Part shown: piece after piece, positions 39,095 through 51,153 of the stretch | How positions within the stretch are numbered: position 1 is the first letter of the stretch | How the letters are laid out: every line of letters starts with the position of its first letter | Origin: Terrilactibacillus sp. S3-3 | GTDB lineage: Bacteria; Bacillota; Bacilli; Bacillales; Sporolactobacillaceae | Direction of reading: 5' to 3' | NCBI GenBank assembly: GCA_030437565.1 | Contig: CP129291.1 | Location: forward strand, 3,162,001-3,226,000 | DNA length: 64,000 nt | The notes under the pieces: generated by a model | Database searches by the model: none | Told to the model about the DNA's origin: nothing | Seen by the model: the letters and a program-made list of their open reading frames with translations, nothing else | Made by a program: the position numbers and the translations under genes

Positions 39095-39579
39095 TTATCA
39101 CTATCGAATTCGAACGGTAATGCTCTCTTAATTAAGATTGGCAAATATCAGCAAATTTCTGCCCAACCGGCTCAAATGGCCCTGATCACTGTCAGGCTGT
39201 CGGCATTCTGCCAAATCTTCTATTCCGGATATTGATAACAGTATAATCAAAAAAGGCCTTTCCATACCATCGCGCACAAAAAGCGAGAAAATCGATGTGG
39301 TTTCCAGCCGAGTATACCCTATCATTTATAGTTAATCCTTTAAATACAATAATCCGTTTTTTTGTGTTAAAATCAACCCTAAGCCGTTTATTGCCAGGAT
39401 TTATTTTTGGAAAAAGCCAAAAAAGCCGGCCGAAGATTGGTCCGGCACAAAATTCCAGATGCATGATTCTGAAAAACTTAACCTCTCAGATATTGGGCTT
39501 GAAGCAGCGGGTAAAAGCGCCCTGTCCGGCTAAAAGTTCCAAAACTGAAACCCGCTAAATGCCCTAAAGTAAATGAATA
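39095..39579. other. intergenic where an acyl-CoA dehydrogenase gene often lies
   Basis: No gene seen between rpoE and the H-family terminator. In B. subtilis acdA lies between rpoE and fadF; no acyl-CoA dehydrogenase sequence is visible here. Confidence 0.45.
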
Positions 39580-39645
39580 AGAAACGGCTGTCTCAGGATA
39601 CAAAACAGCCGTTCTATATTTTAATATCAGCATTTTCAAATTCTA
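39580..39645 (-). terminator. terminator of fadF, H family
   Basis: Minus strand TTTGAAAATGCTGATATTAA, then AGAACGGCTGTTTTG/CAGCCGTTTCTT. Same left flank as the terminator at 505. Confidence 0.75.
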
Positions 39646-39738
39646 AACGGGCGGACGGCTAGTCATCTTTTTAGGACGCCTCACCCGTCCGCTGCTTCTC
39701 AGAACGCTCGCCGCCGCGGCTCAGGCATTTTAACTGTT

Positions 39739-41894
39739 TCAAGTTAAAGACAGCCCTTCATCATTCCGCGCGTTCAGCTGTTCTGATGGAAACAGTGACC
39801 GTTCAAGAATTTCGACAACATCCAGCGTTTGGATATCTTCCGCTTCCAGCGCTTTTACGCCGTCACCCAGCATGGTCAAGCAGTACGGACAAGCCCCCGC
39901 TATCATGGTTGGATGCACGTCAAGTGCTTGTTTTGTCCTGGCGACAGATCCGGGTTCCCCGTTTTTTTCTTCCATCCACATCAGACCGCCGCCCGCTCCG
40001 CAGCACATGCTCGATTCTCTGTTCCGCTCCATCTCAACGAGCTCGACACCCGGGATCGCTTTGAGTATATCGCGCGGCGCCTCGTAAATGTTGTTATAGC
40101 GGCCGAGATAGCACGAATCATGGTAAGTCACGCGCTCTTTGACAGCATACTTAGGCTTGATCCGCCCTTCTTTGATCCACTCGGCCAAACATTCGGTATG
40201 ATGATAGACTTCGACGCCTTCAAGCCCGAAATCAGGATACTCATTTTTAAATGTATTAAAAGCGTGGGGATCGGTCGTGATAATTTTCTTAATTTGATGT
40301 TTTTGAAACAGGGCAATATTTTTTTGCGCCAGTTCTTGAAACAAGAATTCATTGCCGATTCGCCGCGGTGTATCCCCTGAATTGTTTTCTTTATTGCCGA
40401 GAATAGCAAAAGTGATGCCGGCTGCGTTCATAATACGTACAAACGATTCGACAATTTTTCTGCTGCGGTTATCATAGGAGCCCATCGACCCGACCCAAAA
40501 AAGGTACTCGAATTCTGCTCCTTCTTTCTCGGCTTCTTTCACGGTTTTGACCTGTAAATCCTCGCGTTCATCCCGCCATTTTTCTCTGTCTTTGCGGCTC
40601 AGCCCCCAAGGATTGCCTTGTCTCTCGATGTTCGTAATCGCCCGCTGTGCATCGCCCTGCATCTTGCCCTCCGTCAATACCAGATAGCGCCTTAAATCGA
40701 TGATCTTATCGACGTGTTCATTCATGACCGGGCACTGATCTTCGCAGTTGCGGCAAGTCGTGCAGGACCAAATTTCCTCTTCCGTGATCACGTTGCCGAT
40801 AATACTCGACGTGCCTGGAAAACCGCCTTCGATCGCTGCAGCCGGCTCTTTTTTGGCCGTTTCGGACGCCAGAGCCAGCTGATTTGCTTTGGCCCCGGCA
40901 AAAGCAAAGGCCGGCATCCAAGGTGTCCGCGAAGTCACGGCAGCGCCATGATCCGATCCGTTAAATGATCGCGCAGCTTGATAATCAAATCCATCGGCGA
41001 AAGCATCTTGCCCGTCCCGGTCGCCGGGCACATGCTTGTGCAGCGGCCGCATTCCACGCAAGCGTACAAATCAACCAGCTGTTTCTGGGTAAAATCTTCA
41101 ATACTGTTGATGCCGAATGTCTCCTGAGTTTCATCCTCAAAGTCAATCGGTTTTAACTCACCAACTTTGTGTGTCTTGCCAAGAAAAACATTCGTCGGCC
41201 CAAAAATCAGATGGGCATGTTTCGATTGCGGGACATAGACAAGGAAACTGAGCAAGAGCAATAAATGCAGCCACCAAAATACATAGAAAACGGTTTCAGC
41301 TGCAACGGGCGTCAGCCACTGAAAAACAAAAGCGATGGCGGACGCGACCGGCATCTGCCACGAATAAGGATCATGGTGAAAGACGATTTCCATCCCGTTT
41401 GCAGCGAGCACAGCAATCATCAGTCCCCCGATAAACAGGAGCACAAAGTCCCGCTTGAACCCGCGTTTCAGCCGTACCAGTTTTTCAATATACCGGCGAT
41501 AAAATGCCCATCCGACCGCAACGAGAATCATCAGTGTCACGATTTCCTGAAAGAGTGTAAACCATGGATAAAGCGGGCCGAGCGGCAGATGCGACCCCGG
41601 CGCAAGCCCCCTCCATATCAAATCAATCGCTCCAAATTGAACAAGGAGAAAGCCGTAAAACATCATGACATGCATGACACCGCTTTTTTTGTCTTTCAAT
41701 AACTTTTTCTGCCCGAAAACATAGACACCTATGTCACGCAGCCGTTCCTTGACCGTTCGATCCCACTCCGCCTTTTTTCCAAGTTTGATAAACGTAATCC
41801 GCGTCTTAAGGACATAATAGAATAGATAAATGCCGTAAGCGACAGCAGCCAGAAAGGCCAGCCAATTGACAAGCAAAAGTACATTCATTTTCAT
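39739..41894 (-). CDS. fadF: FadF-type iron-sulfur oxidoreductase (one frameshift)
   Basis: Membrane-bound CCG/4Fe-4S protein thought to pass electrons from fatty-acid oxidation to the quinone pool (YwjF in B. subtilis). Six or so N-terminal membrane helices with a narI-like layout, two ferredoxin clusters (CVECGRCTSMCP, CTTCRNCEDQCP), then two cysteine-rich CCG domains (HDSCYLGRYN, SSMCCGAGGG, CPYCLTMLGDG). The frame breaks near 40938, just after the first cluster. ATG at 41894 follows GGGGGA. Repaired length about 718 residues. Confidence 0.92.
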
Positions 41895-42093
41895 TCCCCC
41901 AATCTGTTCGATCCTTTGACAAGCCATTTTAGAAAAGATGCGTCCGTCTGAGCTGAAAATCGTCCAAGCCAGCCGTCCATCGGGCCTCTTTCTCATTTCA
42001 GAAAAAAAAAAAGATAATATTATGTCTATCATTATAGCATATCTATCGCCAAAAATGAATGAGTATTCATTCGCTTTTCGGAATATTATTTGA

Positions 42094-42310
42094 TTTGGTT
42101 TGAAGTCGCCCCATTTTGTACCGAAGTTGATCCATTAGAGTCCGAGGCCGCCCCATTTTGAACCGAAGTTGCTCCATTAGGGTCCGGGGCCGCCCCATTT
42201 TATACCGAAGTCGCCCCATTTTGGTTCGGAGTCACTCCATTTTAGGCTGAAGTTGCTCCATTTTGTACCGAAGTTGCCCCATTAGTGTCCGGGGCCGCCC
42301 CATTAAATTA
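42094..42310 (-). repeat. tandem array 6: about ten 21 bp units
   Basis: Plus strand TACCGAAGTCGCCCCATTTTG and GTCCGGGGCCGCCCCATTTTA; on the minus strand AAAATGGGGCGACTTCGGTAC, the same type as arrays 2 and 9. Every unit is exactly 21 bp. It lies between the divergent fadF and cls genes. Confidence 0.93.
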
Positions 42311-42635
42311 GATTGGATTCTACGGGGACCGTATAGACAGCAAACTGGGCTGCTTCTTCCAGCCGCTTTCTGCTCCCCTCTCCCGAAAGTAAAAAATCAC
42401 GTTTGAACAAGCAACAGGTATGTTCGCCTATACCCGATTTTTTTTCGTTAAAACGTTGAGATTGGGTATGTTATAGTAAGGAAAGCAGCATCTTGGAAAA
42501 ACTTGGACTGCCGCAAGCTGTTTGTACGAGCCGAGCCATAAGCCGCATAATGTGCGGCACTTCGCGACTTCGGCCGGTTTTCATTTTCTACAGAAGCGGA
42601 ACATGGCGGCAGCTCCAAAAACGAGGAGACGTCAT
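42311..42635 (+). promoter_or_regulatory. cls upstream region with extended -10
   Basis: TGTTATAGT at 42469-42477 is an extended -10 (TGn-TATAGT) without a clear -35, about 160 bases upstream of cls. Nothing else is recognised in this stretch. Confidence 0.4.
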
Positions 42636-43859
42636 ATGATTTGGATCATTATAGTTGTTCTTGTCCTTCTTGCTTTATGTATATGCTTCATTCTAGGGGT
42701 CATGCTTGACTTGGCAATGGGAAAGAAAGTCAAACATCCGGCATTGCCTAATGGAGACTTTAAAACAAGTTTCAACAATATTGATTATTTCACGAGCGGA
42801 CGCCAGTTTTTCGATTCTTTGAATCAGTCTATTTCCGCTGCCAAAGATCATATTCATGTGTTATTCTTTATTTTCAAAGCGGATACCTTTGGTATGGAGA
42901 TGATGGAGTTACTGAAAAAAAAAAAGCAAAAGAAGGCGTCACCGTTCGGTTGATGGTCGATGGTCGACAGTCTCAATAGCCTTGGACTAAGCAAACACCG
43001 CCGGTCATTGGAAGATGCCGGCGTTCATGTGGCCTTTGCGGCTAAGCCGTCCTTTCCATACACTTTTTATTATTTAAACAGACGCAACCATCGCAAAATC
43101 GCGGTTATTGACGGAACGATCGGTTATTTTGGAGGATTTAATGTTGGAAATGAGTACATAGACAACAACTCGACTCTTGGTTCATGGCATGACAACCATG
43201 CGAAACTGACGGGTGAAGGAGTCCGTGACCTCCAGGATCAATTTATCAAAGATTGGCAAGCAGCGACCCATGAAACAGTGGACAAGAGCCGTCTCTATCC
43301 CCCCCTGCCAAAAGGTCCGATTAAACTGACTTTATTAGCGACCTATGGTAAGCAGCTGGAAGATGTCTTTATCGACAAGCTGGCAAAAGCAAAAAAATCA
43401 ATTGTGATCGGGTCTCCTTATTTTATTCCGAGCAAGCGGCTTCAAAATCTGCTGGCAACCGGCGGCTTAATCATGGCGTAAAGCTGACCATTCTGTTACC
43501 CATGAAAAAAAGATCATCCTTTCGTCAAGCCCGCCTCTTATCACTTCTTGACCCCGCTTGTGGAAAAAGGAGCTAAGCTGTATTATTTTTATCAAGGATT
43601 TTACCACTCCAAGGTATTCATTGTGGATGACAAGCTCTGCTACATTGGCACCGCAAATTTTGATCAACGCAGCTTTTTCTGGAACGATGAACTGTCGGGT
43701 TTTGTGGATGATCAGGCATTGATCGCCAAAATCTCTGAATCGCTTAAAGAGGAAATGGCCCTTTACTCCGAGGCCATAACAATAAAAAATATTAATGATC
43801 GATCAGGGTTGGAAAAAATGAAAACCTTTTTTTCCAATTGGCTCAGCCCCCTGCTGTAA
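42636..43859 (+). CDS. clsB: cardiolipin synthase, YwjE/ClsB type (frameshifts)
   Basis: Phospholipase D superfamily enzyme making cardiolipin. One N-terminal membrane helix (residues ~2-24), then two HKD motifs: NHRKIAVIDGTIGYFGGFN and HSKVFIVDDKLCYIGTANFD. GPI...PYFIPSKRL between them is family-typical. Breaks are at the ten-A run near 42920, near 42957 (ATGGTCGATGGTCGAC looks like a seven-base duplication), near 43470 and near 43505. AAACGAGGAGACGTC precedes the ATG. The only plus-strand gene before 48 kb. Confidence 0.92.
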
Positions 43860-43904
43860 ATAATAAACCCCGGAAGGCATTTGTCTCCGGGGTTTATACA
43901 GCTT

Positions 43905-44480
43905 TCAAGGATTTATTTACAACTTTTATCAGTTTATTAACGAGATCTCCGCCTTTTTTTTACAACTTCCGCCGGGTGAGAACCTGGCACAGACTTTTTC
44001 ATCAAATTTCTGCGTTTTATTTACGACTTTTTCCGGTTTTTTAACGAGATCTCCGCCTTTTTTTACAACTTCCGCCGGGTGAGAACCTGGCACAGATCTT
44101 TTTATCAACTTTCTGTATTTTATTTACGACTTTTTCCGGTTTATTTACGAGATCTCCGCCTTTTTATACAACTTCCGCCGGGTAAGAACCTGGCACGGAC
44201 TTTTTTATCAACTTTCTGTGTTTTATTTACGACTTTTTCCGGTTTTTTAACGAGATCTCCGCCTTTTTATACAACTTCCGCCGGGTGAGAACCTGGCACA
44301 GCTTTTTTTATCAACTTTCTGTGTTTTATTTACGACTTTTTCCGGTTTATTTACGAGATCTCCGCCTTTTTTTACAACTTCCGCCGGGTAAGAACCTGGC
44401 ACGGACTTTTTCATCAAATTTCTGCGTTTTATTTACAACTTTTATGTTTATTTACGAGATCTCCGCCTTTTTATACAAGT
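43905..44480. repeat. tandem array 7: composite ~107 bp repeat of ~21 bp modules
   Basis: About five copies of a five-module unit: TTTTATTTACGACTTTTTCC, TTTTTTAACGAGATCTCCGCC, TTTTTACAACTTCCGCCGGG, TGAGAACCTGGCACAGACTT and TTTTATCAACTTTCTGTG. Each module is 18-22 bp and the modules resemble one another. The open frames inside it are repeat artefacts. It fills the gap between the convergent cls and argS genes. Confidence 0.93.
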
Positions 44481-44600
44481 CGATCCGGCTGTGTTTCAGC
44501 CGGCTCCTTCTATGATGATCAAAACTGGATAAACCGTCTCTCGATACTGCGGGGTAAAGATGCCCGCTCAAAGTTCTAAACTGCAGCCTAGCTTAACAAT

Positions 44601-44672
44601 TAAAGACTGTCTTATTGGTCAGTATTTTGACCATAAAACAGCCTTTCTACATTTCAATATTAATATTTTTAA
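44601..44672 (-). terminator. terminator of argS, H family
   Basis: Minus strand TTAAAAATATTAATATTGAA, AGAAAGGCTGTTTTATGGTC, paired to GACCAATAAGACAGTCTTTA. Third member with the conserved flank. Confidence 0.7.
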
Positions 44673-44726
44673 TGACTAAGCTTTTCCAAAAGACAGCTTA
44701 AGGCTTGCACCAGCTTTGCAACACGA

Positions 44727-46403
44727 TTACATTTTTTCTGGTGCATGGACGCCGATCAGCGCCATGCCGTTTTTCAATGTTATCCGTACAGCTTTCATCA
44801 GCGCGACACGTGCTTTGCTGAGCGGCACATTCGTTTCGTCAAGCACTTTTTCCGCATTATAAAAACTGTGCAAACTAGAGGCCAGTTCAAAGAGGTAAGA
44901 GGTTATTCGCTGGATGGCCAGACTTTCCGCACTGTCAATCACAACCGCCGGGAACTCGCCCAGTTTTTTTTCAGCAAGTCCACTTCCTTTTCACTTGTCA
45001 GCAGGTCCAATTGAAGTTCTTTTATTTTTTCCACATCATATTCAGCTGCCCGTTTCAACATGCTGCAAATCCGGGCATGGGCATATTGAACGTAAAAAAC
45101 CGGATTTTCATTCGAACGCGAAACGGCAAGGTCGATGTCGAAATCAAGATGGCTGTCGGAACTGCGCATCGCAAAGAAATAGCGCATAGCATCCACGCCG
45201 ACGTCCTCCATCAACTCGCGGAGAGTGACCGCTTTTCCCGTCCGCTTGCTCATTTTCACTTTCTCGCCGTTTTTAAACAGGCTGACAAGCTGAATGATCT
45301 GCACTTTCAAGTTATCAGGATTATAACCGAGCGCCGCCATCGCCGCTTTCATTCTTGGAATATAGCCGTGGTGGTCGGCTCCCCAAACGTTGATCAGTTC
45401 ATCAAACCCGCGATCGAACTTATTCTTATGGTAAGCAATGTCGCGTTAAATACGTGTACGAACCGTCACTCTTAATGAGCACCCGATCTTTGTCATCGCC
45501 GTATTTTGTCGAACGGAACCAGACAGCCCCGTCTTGTTCATAAGTGTCGCCGCTCTTTTTTAATTCGGCCAGAGCCTCTTTGATCTTGCCCGATTCATAG
45601 AGTGAAAGTTCCGAGAACCAGCAGTCAAAAATCACGCCGAAATCACTTAGATCTTTCTTAATGTTGGCCATCAAATGGTCGACGCCGAAATTACGAAAAA
45701 AAAAACGAATCCGTTCCGTTTCATCTTTCTTCGCCAACGAATCTCCATATTTTTCCACTAACTGTTTGGCAAGCCGGACGATGTCCTTACCGTGATAACC
45801 ATCCTCGGGCAGTTCCCTTTCTTCGCCAAGCGCCTGAAAGTACCGCGCTTCAAGCGACAACGCCAGGTTTCCGATTTGGTTGCCGGCATCGTTGATATAG
45901 TATTCCGGGCTTGCCTTGAAACCGGCTTTATTCAAAATTCTGCAGCGAAGCGAATCGCCAACAGCCGCACCGCGCGCATGGCCGAGATGAAGGCTGCCCG
46001 TCGGATTGGCGGAAACGAATTCGACTTGGATTTTCTTTCCGCGGCCCTTGTCCGACTCCCCGTACTTATCCCCTTCCTGCAAAATTGCCGGAATCAGATC
46101 GGTTAAATAGCGGTTGTCCAAAAAAAAGTTAATAAAACCCGGTCCGGCAATGTTGATTTCGCGAATATTCCCCTTGTCGGCATCGAAATGTTCGACAATT
46201 TCATCGGCAATTTGTCTGGGCGCCTTCCTGGCAATCCGCGCCAGCTGCATCGCCATATTGGTTGCAAAATCGCCGTGTTCCTTTTCCCTCGGTGTCTCTA
46301 AAACAACATTGGGAACCTCGGAAGGCTCTGCTAATTTTGCTTTTATGACCGCCTGTTTGATTTCATCTTTTAATTGCTGTTTGACCTTTTCAACGATCGT
46401 CAT
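44727..46403 (-). CDS. argS: arginyl-tRNA synthetase (two frameshifts)
   Basis: Class I synthetase. HIGH-type motif [26 protein letters not shown] as the KMSKS equivalent, N-terminal Add-1 domain ([16 protein letters not shown]) and C-terminal anticodon-binding helices ending [13 protein letters not shown]. Breaks are near 45443 (YLTR to [12 protein letters not shown]) and near 44965 (LLKKNW to LGEFP). Repaired length about 557 residues. Confidence 0.96.
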
Positions 46404-46499
46404 GATTTACCCCCTGAAAATATATATCCATCTCAGCTCAGGTCTGAGCAAATAGTATTCTCTTAAAAACGTCTATCGCTCCGAGTCTAAAGCTGACTT

Positions 46500-46962
46500 T
46501 CAAAGCCTCGCGCCTTTGAGACTTGCGGCAAAACGATAAGTCAGATCGAACCGACCGGCATGCTGCCCCTGCATCTTCATCTCGTAGATGAGATGAATGA
46601 TGCCCTCTTGCTGCTTCTCGTTCCATGATGCCGAGATCTTCCTTGCCGTCGCTTCCGTCTCCATTATCCCATAAGGTGCATGATAAGTGCCATTCAATGT
46701 CCGATTTTCTGCTAGCGGCTGCCGCATCGACAGGGCGCCGGTCCGTCTGATCAGCGCCGTGTTTTCCTTTATTTTAATAATGTTATGTATCTCTCCGATA
46801 CCTTCCATTTCTTCATAATAGGTTAAAAACACATTCTCCGCTTTGAACAGCAGCTGTCCGTCGACAGTAATGATTAGTTTTTCATGATTTCCAGCATTTC
46901 CTCCATGTGTGATCTTGCTGGCAAATGTGATGGCAACATCAACTTTTTCTTATTATACTCAC
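46500..46962 (-). CDS. ywiB: YwiB family protein (DUF1934; one frameshift)
   Basis: Small calycin-like beta-barrel protein of unknown function encoded next to argS in Bacillales. FLTYYEEMEGIGEIHNIIKI and ALIRRTGALSMRQ fit the family. GTG at 46962 (GGGAG upstream) needs one A fewer in the five-A run just after the start to read on as KVDVAITFASKITHGG and into the main frame. About 154 residues. Confidence 0.82.
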
Positions 46963-47009
46963 TCCCGTAAATGACCGGCCCTGCTTCTGCATGGCTTGAC
47001 ACGGCAGCA

Positions 47010-47880
47010 TCAGACCCAGCCAAGCAGCATTTCCCTGACGAACTTGCTGGCAGCGATCGCCGTTTGTTCAGTCGGATCATAAGCCGGCGCCACTTCAACA
47101 AGATCCGCACCGACCACGCGAATGTCTGATTCGGCAATCAGCTGAATGGCTTCCAGCAGTTCTTTTGATGTAATCCCGCCTGCTTCGGCCGTTCCCGTCC
47201 CTGGAGCAAACGCCGGATCAAGCACATCGATGTCGACCGTGACGTAGACCGGGCGATCGGCCAGCTGCGGCAAATACTCTCTAAGCGGCCGAACAACATC
47301 AAATTTTTCCAGAACCATGCCCGATGATTTGGCAAAAGCGAATTCTTCACGCATGCCTGAGCGAATGCCGAAAGAATAGACATTCTCTGGGCCGATAAGA
47401 CCGCATGCCTTGCGCACCGGCGTCGAATGAGACAGGCTCTCCCCTTCATATTGCTCGCGAAGGTCGGCGTGAGCGTCGATGTGAATCAATGCCAAATCCG
47501 GATATTTTTTTTGCCATCGCCTTGATCACCGGCCACGTGACAAGGTGCTCGCCGCCGAGTCCGAGCGGAAATTTTCCATCGGCGAGCAGCCCGTCGACGT
47601 ACTTCTCAATCAGTTCGAGGCTGCGTGCGGCATTGCCGAACGGCAGCAGCATGTCGCCGGCATCGATATAATTGACTTCCTCAAGATGTTTATCCATATA
47701 AGGCGAATATTCCTCAAGACCCACCGATGCTTCCCGAATCCTCACCGGTCCGAACCGGGCGCCCGGTCGAAAACTGACCGTATAATCCATCGGCATACCG
47801 TAAATGACAGCATCGGCCGAATCGTAATCTTTTCTGCTCATAATAAATACTTTGCCTGAATAGGCCTCATCAAATAACAT
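47010..47880 (-). CDS. speB: agmatinase SpeB (one frameshift)
   Basis: Mn-dependent ureohydrolase: agmatine to putrescine plus urea. Metal ligands in GGEHLVTW, LIHIDAHADL and VTVDIDVLDPAFAPGTGTAE. The frame breaks at the T-run near 47505 (MAKKISGF vs MAKKYPDLALIHIDAH). The usual partner speE is not upstream, unlike B. subtilis. Confidence 0.95.
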
Positions 47881-48566
47881 GGTTAAGCCCCTGCCCCTTT
47901 ACTGATCAAATCGAATACTAACTTAGGCAGAGCAAAAGTGCCGCCCATTTTTCACTTTATTCAAAGAACCTCTTCCGGCACCTTAAAAAATCCTATATTT
48001 GATCCGGTTGTCAATGTCCCCGGTTCGCCGGAAGTCTTGTAATCGAAAAAAAAATTTTTTTTTCATCATCTTTGCAAACTTCCCAGACGCTGCGGCTGTT
48101 AACCACCGAGATTGTCCGTCGGGTCGGCCAAAAATTTTTGGCCGGCCCGGCCGGATGCAGCAGAGTCAACCGCAATGCCGCCGTACTCATTGCAGTTTTC
48201 CACATTGTGGATGACCACCCGCCGGCTTTTCTTCATGCATCTATACCTCTCTTTACTATAAGATAATGCCCGTAATAGGACAAGTTCTAAAACCAAATGC
48301 CGACTTATTTTTATTTTATCTATGAACATTTTACTTGGCTGAAATAGACCCCAGGCTGCGGTTCAGTAAAGAAAACTTGCCGATTGGCAAACCGTAGGCG
48401 CGGGCAGAGGCTTAGTTGCACTTATACTTTTTTCCTCTGAATTTTTACTACTTTCTTAAGTACAAAAAAGCTGACATCCGCCTTTAAAACGTCGCAGCCT
48501 CCCCCTGACATAGAAAATCACCTTCCGCATGTTTAGAATATCTGCCATTAAACCATAATGTAAAGA
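47881..48566. other. intergenic where speE would be expected
   Basis: Upstream of speB and pbpG, which are divergent. Open frames in 48000-48330 lack ribosome binding sites and the expected spermidine synthase motifs. Presumably holds both promoters. Confidence 0.45.
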
Positions 48567-48593
48567 AGCGGCGGGCGGCCGAGCCGCTTTTTT
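48567..48593 (+). terminator. orphan terminator-like hairpin upstream of pbpG
   Basis: Plus-strand AGCGGC/GCCGCT stem followed by TTTTTT, with no plus-strand gene upstream. Could be an attenuator in a pbpG leader or the end of an unrecognised small RNA. Confidence 0.5.
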
Positions 48594-48740
48594 AATGAAA
48601 TGCAAAAGCGAGCAAGTATTCTCGGCCGCCTTTCATGCCATCCACAACCGGCGGCCTGCACCGGCATTTCCTTTTTCAAAATACAAAACCCAGGACTAAC
48701 CCATGCCAAACTGCTTTACATTCATCCAGGAGGGTATCCC

Positions 48741-50796
48741 ATGGAAATTGTAACTCAACGTTTGAACCGAACCAAAAAATTTCTGAAGTGGGCTTTGCGA
48801 ATCAGCCTAATCTTTATTCTGATTATGGTATTTGCGCTTGCCAGCCTTTGGGTCTGGGCCAAAATTGAAGGGCCTCCCCCTGTCAAAGTTTCCAAACCGG
48901 CATCATTCTACGACACAAGCGGTAAAGTATACGGAAAATGGACTTATCAAAACAAAAATCAAGCCTGGGTCGGCCTTCAACATATCTCGCCCAAGTTAAG
49001 AGAAGCCACTGTTGCCATAGAAGATAAGCGTTTCTACCAGCACCATGGTTTCGATATCCGCCGCATCGCCGGCGCTGCAATTGCCGATACATGCAGCCTC
49101 TCTAAAGCCCAGGGAGCGAGCACCATTACGATGCAATATGCTAAAAATTTGTTTCTGACTAACGACAAAACTTGGACAAGAAAGCTGACCGAGGCTTTTT
49201 ATACCATGCGTCTGGAAATGAACTATTCAAAAAATACGATCCTAGAAGGCTATCTGAATACGATTTATTACGGCCACGGTGCTTACGGCATCCAGGCCGC
49301 TTCAAAATATTATTTCAATAAAAAAAGCCGCCGATCTGACATTGGCCGAGGCCAGTATGCTGGCCGGCATTCCGAACGGCCCGAGCCTGTATTCGCCTTA
49401 TCTTCATTTTAATCAGGCCAAAAAGCGCCAGCAAACCGTGCTGAACGCCATGGCCGCGAGCGGTTATATTACCAAAGCACAGGCAAAGTCCGCCTACCAT
49501 TCAAAGCTTGATTTGGTTCGCGATCACCCGGAAGAGGAAAAAACGGCCCCTTATTTTCAGGATGCCATTAAAAACGAACTGAAAAATAAGCTCCATCTAA
49601 GCGATAAAATGCTGGCGACCGGCGGACTAAGAGTGTACACAACGTTGAACTCAAGCATGCAAAAGGCCGCCGAATTCTGGGTGAAAAAAAAATACAATCG
49701 CCGCAAGCTCCAAACTTCAAACGGCGCTTATTGCGATCGACCCGCAGACCGGCGGGGTCGAAGCCCTGATTGGCGGGCGCGATTACAAGCAGAGTGCTTA
49801 TAACCGGGCGCTTTATGCCAAGCGCTCGCCCGGCTCGGGCTTTTAAACCTTTTCTATATTATGCTGCACTGAGAAACGGCTTCACGCCGTCAACCGAACT
49901 CAAAAGCACGCCGACCACTTTCACTTTTGATGATGGAAAAGCCCAATATGCGCCAAGCAGCAACTTCGGCGGTTATTACGCCGAGGATCCAATCACACTG
50001 GCACAGGCACTCGCTTTATCCGACAATATTTATGCTGTAAAGACCCATCTGGCGATTGGCATGGATCAGCTTGTAAAAACGGCGAAAAGAGCCGGTATCA
50101 CCAGTCCGCTGGATCCGATTCCGTCACTTGCACTCGGCTCCGATCCGGTCAGTGTTCTTGAGATGGCCCGCAGTTATTCGACGCTGGCTAATGAGGGTGC
50201 TAAAGTCGAGCCGCATCTCATCACAATGGTGACCGACAGCAAAGGGAACATCCTTTACAATTGGCATTCGCAACCAAAGCAAGTGTTGAATCCGAAAACG
50301 GCCTTCGTCTTATCGCAGCTGATGACCGGCATTTTCGACAAACGCCTCGACGGTTATACGAAAGTCACCGGTTCGGGGGTTGCCGGCATGCTGACTCATA
50401 AAATGGCTGCAAAAACAGGTTCGACTGCGACCGACAGCTGGATGGTCGTTTACTCCAAATCTGGTCACATCCGTATGGACCGGCTATGATAAAGGCGAAA
50501 CGATCAGCACTTATCCGGACAGCGGTTATGCAAAGGAAATCTGGGCCCATTTCATGGAATCGGCACTTGAAGGGACGCCTCGGAACAGTTTCAAGCCGCC
50601 CAAAGGTGTCATCGCAGTCAAAATCGACCCGAAAACCGGGAAACTAGCCGCAAAGCAATGTCCAGGCCGCCTGACTTACTTTGAAAAAGGAACGGCGCCG
50701 ACCACCTATTGTGACGGTTCAAAAGAAAACCCGGACGTCAAAGTGAAGAAGCACCGTATAAAAGGATTTTTTGAACGCTTTTTCCACTGGTGGTGA
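48741..50796 (+). CDS. pbpG: class A penicillin-binding protein PBP2d (frameshifts)
   Basis: Bifunctional peptidoglycan synthase used in spore peptidoglycan in B. subtilis. N-terminal membrane anchor (residues ~17-37). Glycosyltransferase (GT51): VAIEDKRFYQHHGFD with the catalytic Glu, GASTITMQYAKNLFL, ILEGYLNTIYYGHGAYGIQA. Transpeptidase: SxxK in RSPGSGFKPFLYY, SDN in LALSDNIYAV, KTG in AAKTGSTATD. Breaks are at A-runs near 49322 and 49688, a four-T run at 49842-49845 inside the SxxK motif, and near 50455. AGGAGGGTATCCC precedes the ATG. Confidence 0.94.
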
Positions 50797-50817
50797 AATA
50801 AATATTTTATTTGGGGC

Positions 50818-51010
50818 GCGAGTTTACACTCCATTTCAAGGCCCGAAAGCATTATTTCAGGACCCGAACGCATCATTCAGTCCGTGAACACATCATTTTC
50901 GGGTACGAAAGCATCATTTCTGCCCGTGAACGCATCATTTTCGGGCGAAATCATCACTCATACAGTGAGCACATCATTCGCACCGGCGGGCACACCCCAT
51001 TCGAGGCACG
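50818..51010 (-). repeat. tandem array 8: about nine 21 bp units
   Basis: Plus strand TCAGGACCCGAACGCATCATT, TCGGGTACGAAAGCATCATTT and similar; minus strand AAATGATGCGTTCACGG, a variant of the array 1/5 core with GATGCG in place of GGAGCG. Units diverge more than in the other arrays. It follows pbpG. Confidence 0.88.
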
Positions 51011-51091
51011 AAATCGCGCGCAATGGTGTCCGGCTAATCGGACTCATTTCCGTCCGATTCGGTAAGGCTCAAACTTTTTAAACAGGCCAGC

Positions 51092-51130
51092 TAAAGCCCC
51101 CGGCGAAAATGAATCGCCGGGGGCTTTTTT
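51092..51130. terminator. bidirectional terminator, pbpG / small membrane protein
   Basis: AAAGCCCCCGGCGA/TCGCCGGGGGCTTTTTT: a 14 bp stem with A's and T's on either side, between convergent genes. Confidence 0.9.
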
Positions 51131-51153
51131 ATCGCAGGCAGGCCAGTTATTAG

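Noticed and set aside
43838-44515. Three short proteins rich in Phe and Leu after cls
   Set aside because: They are translations of array 7 units (same peptide in each), without ribosome binding sites.
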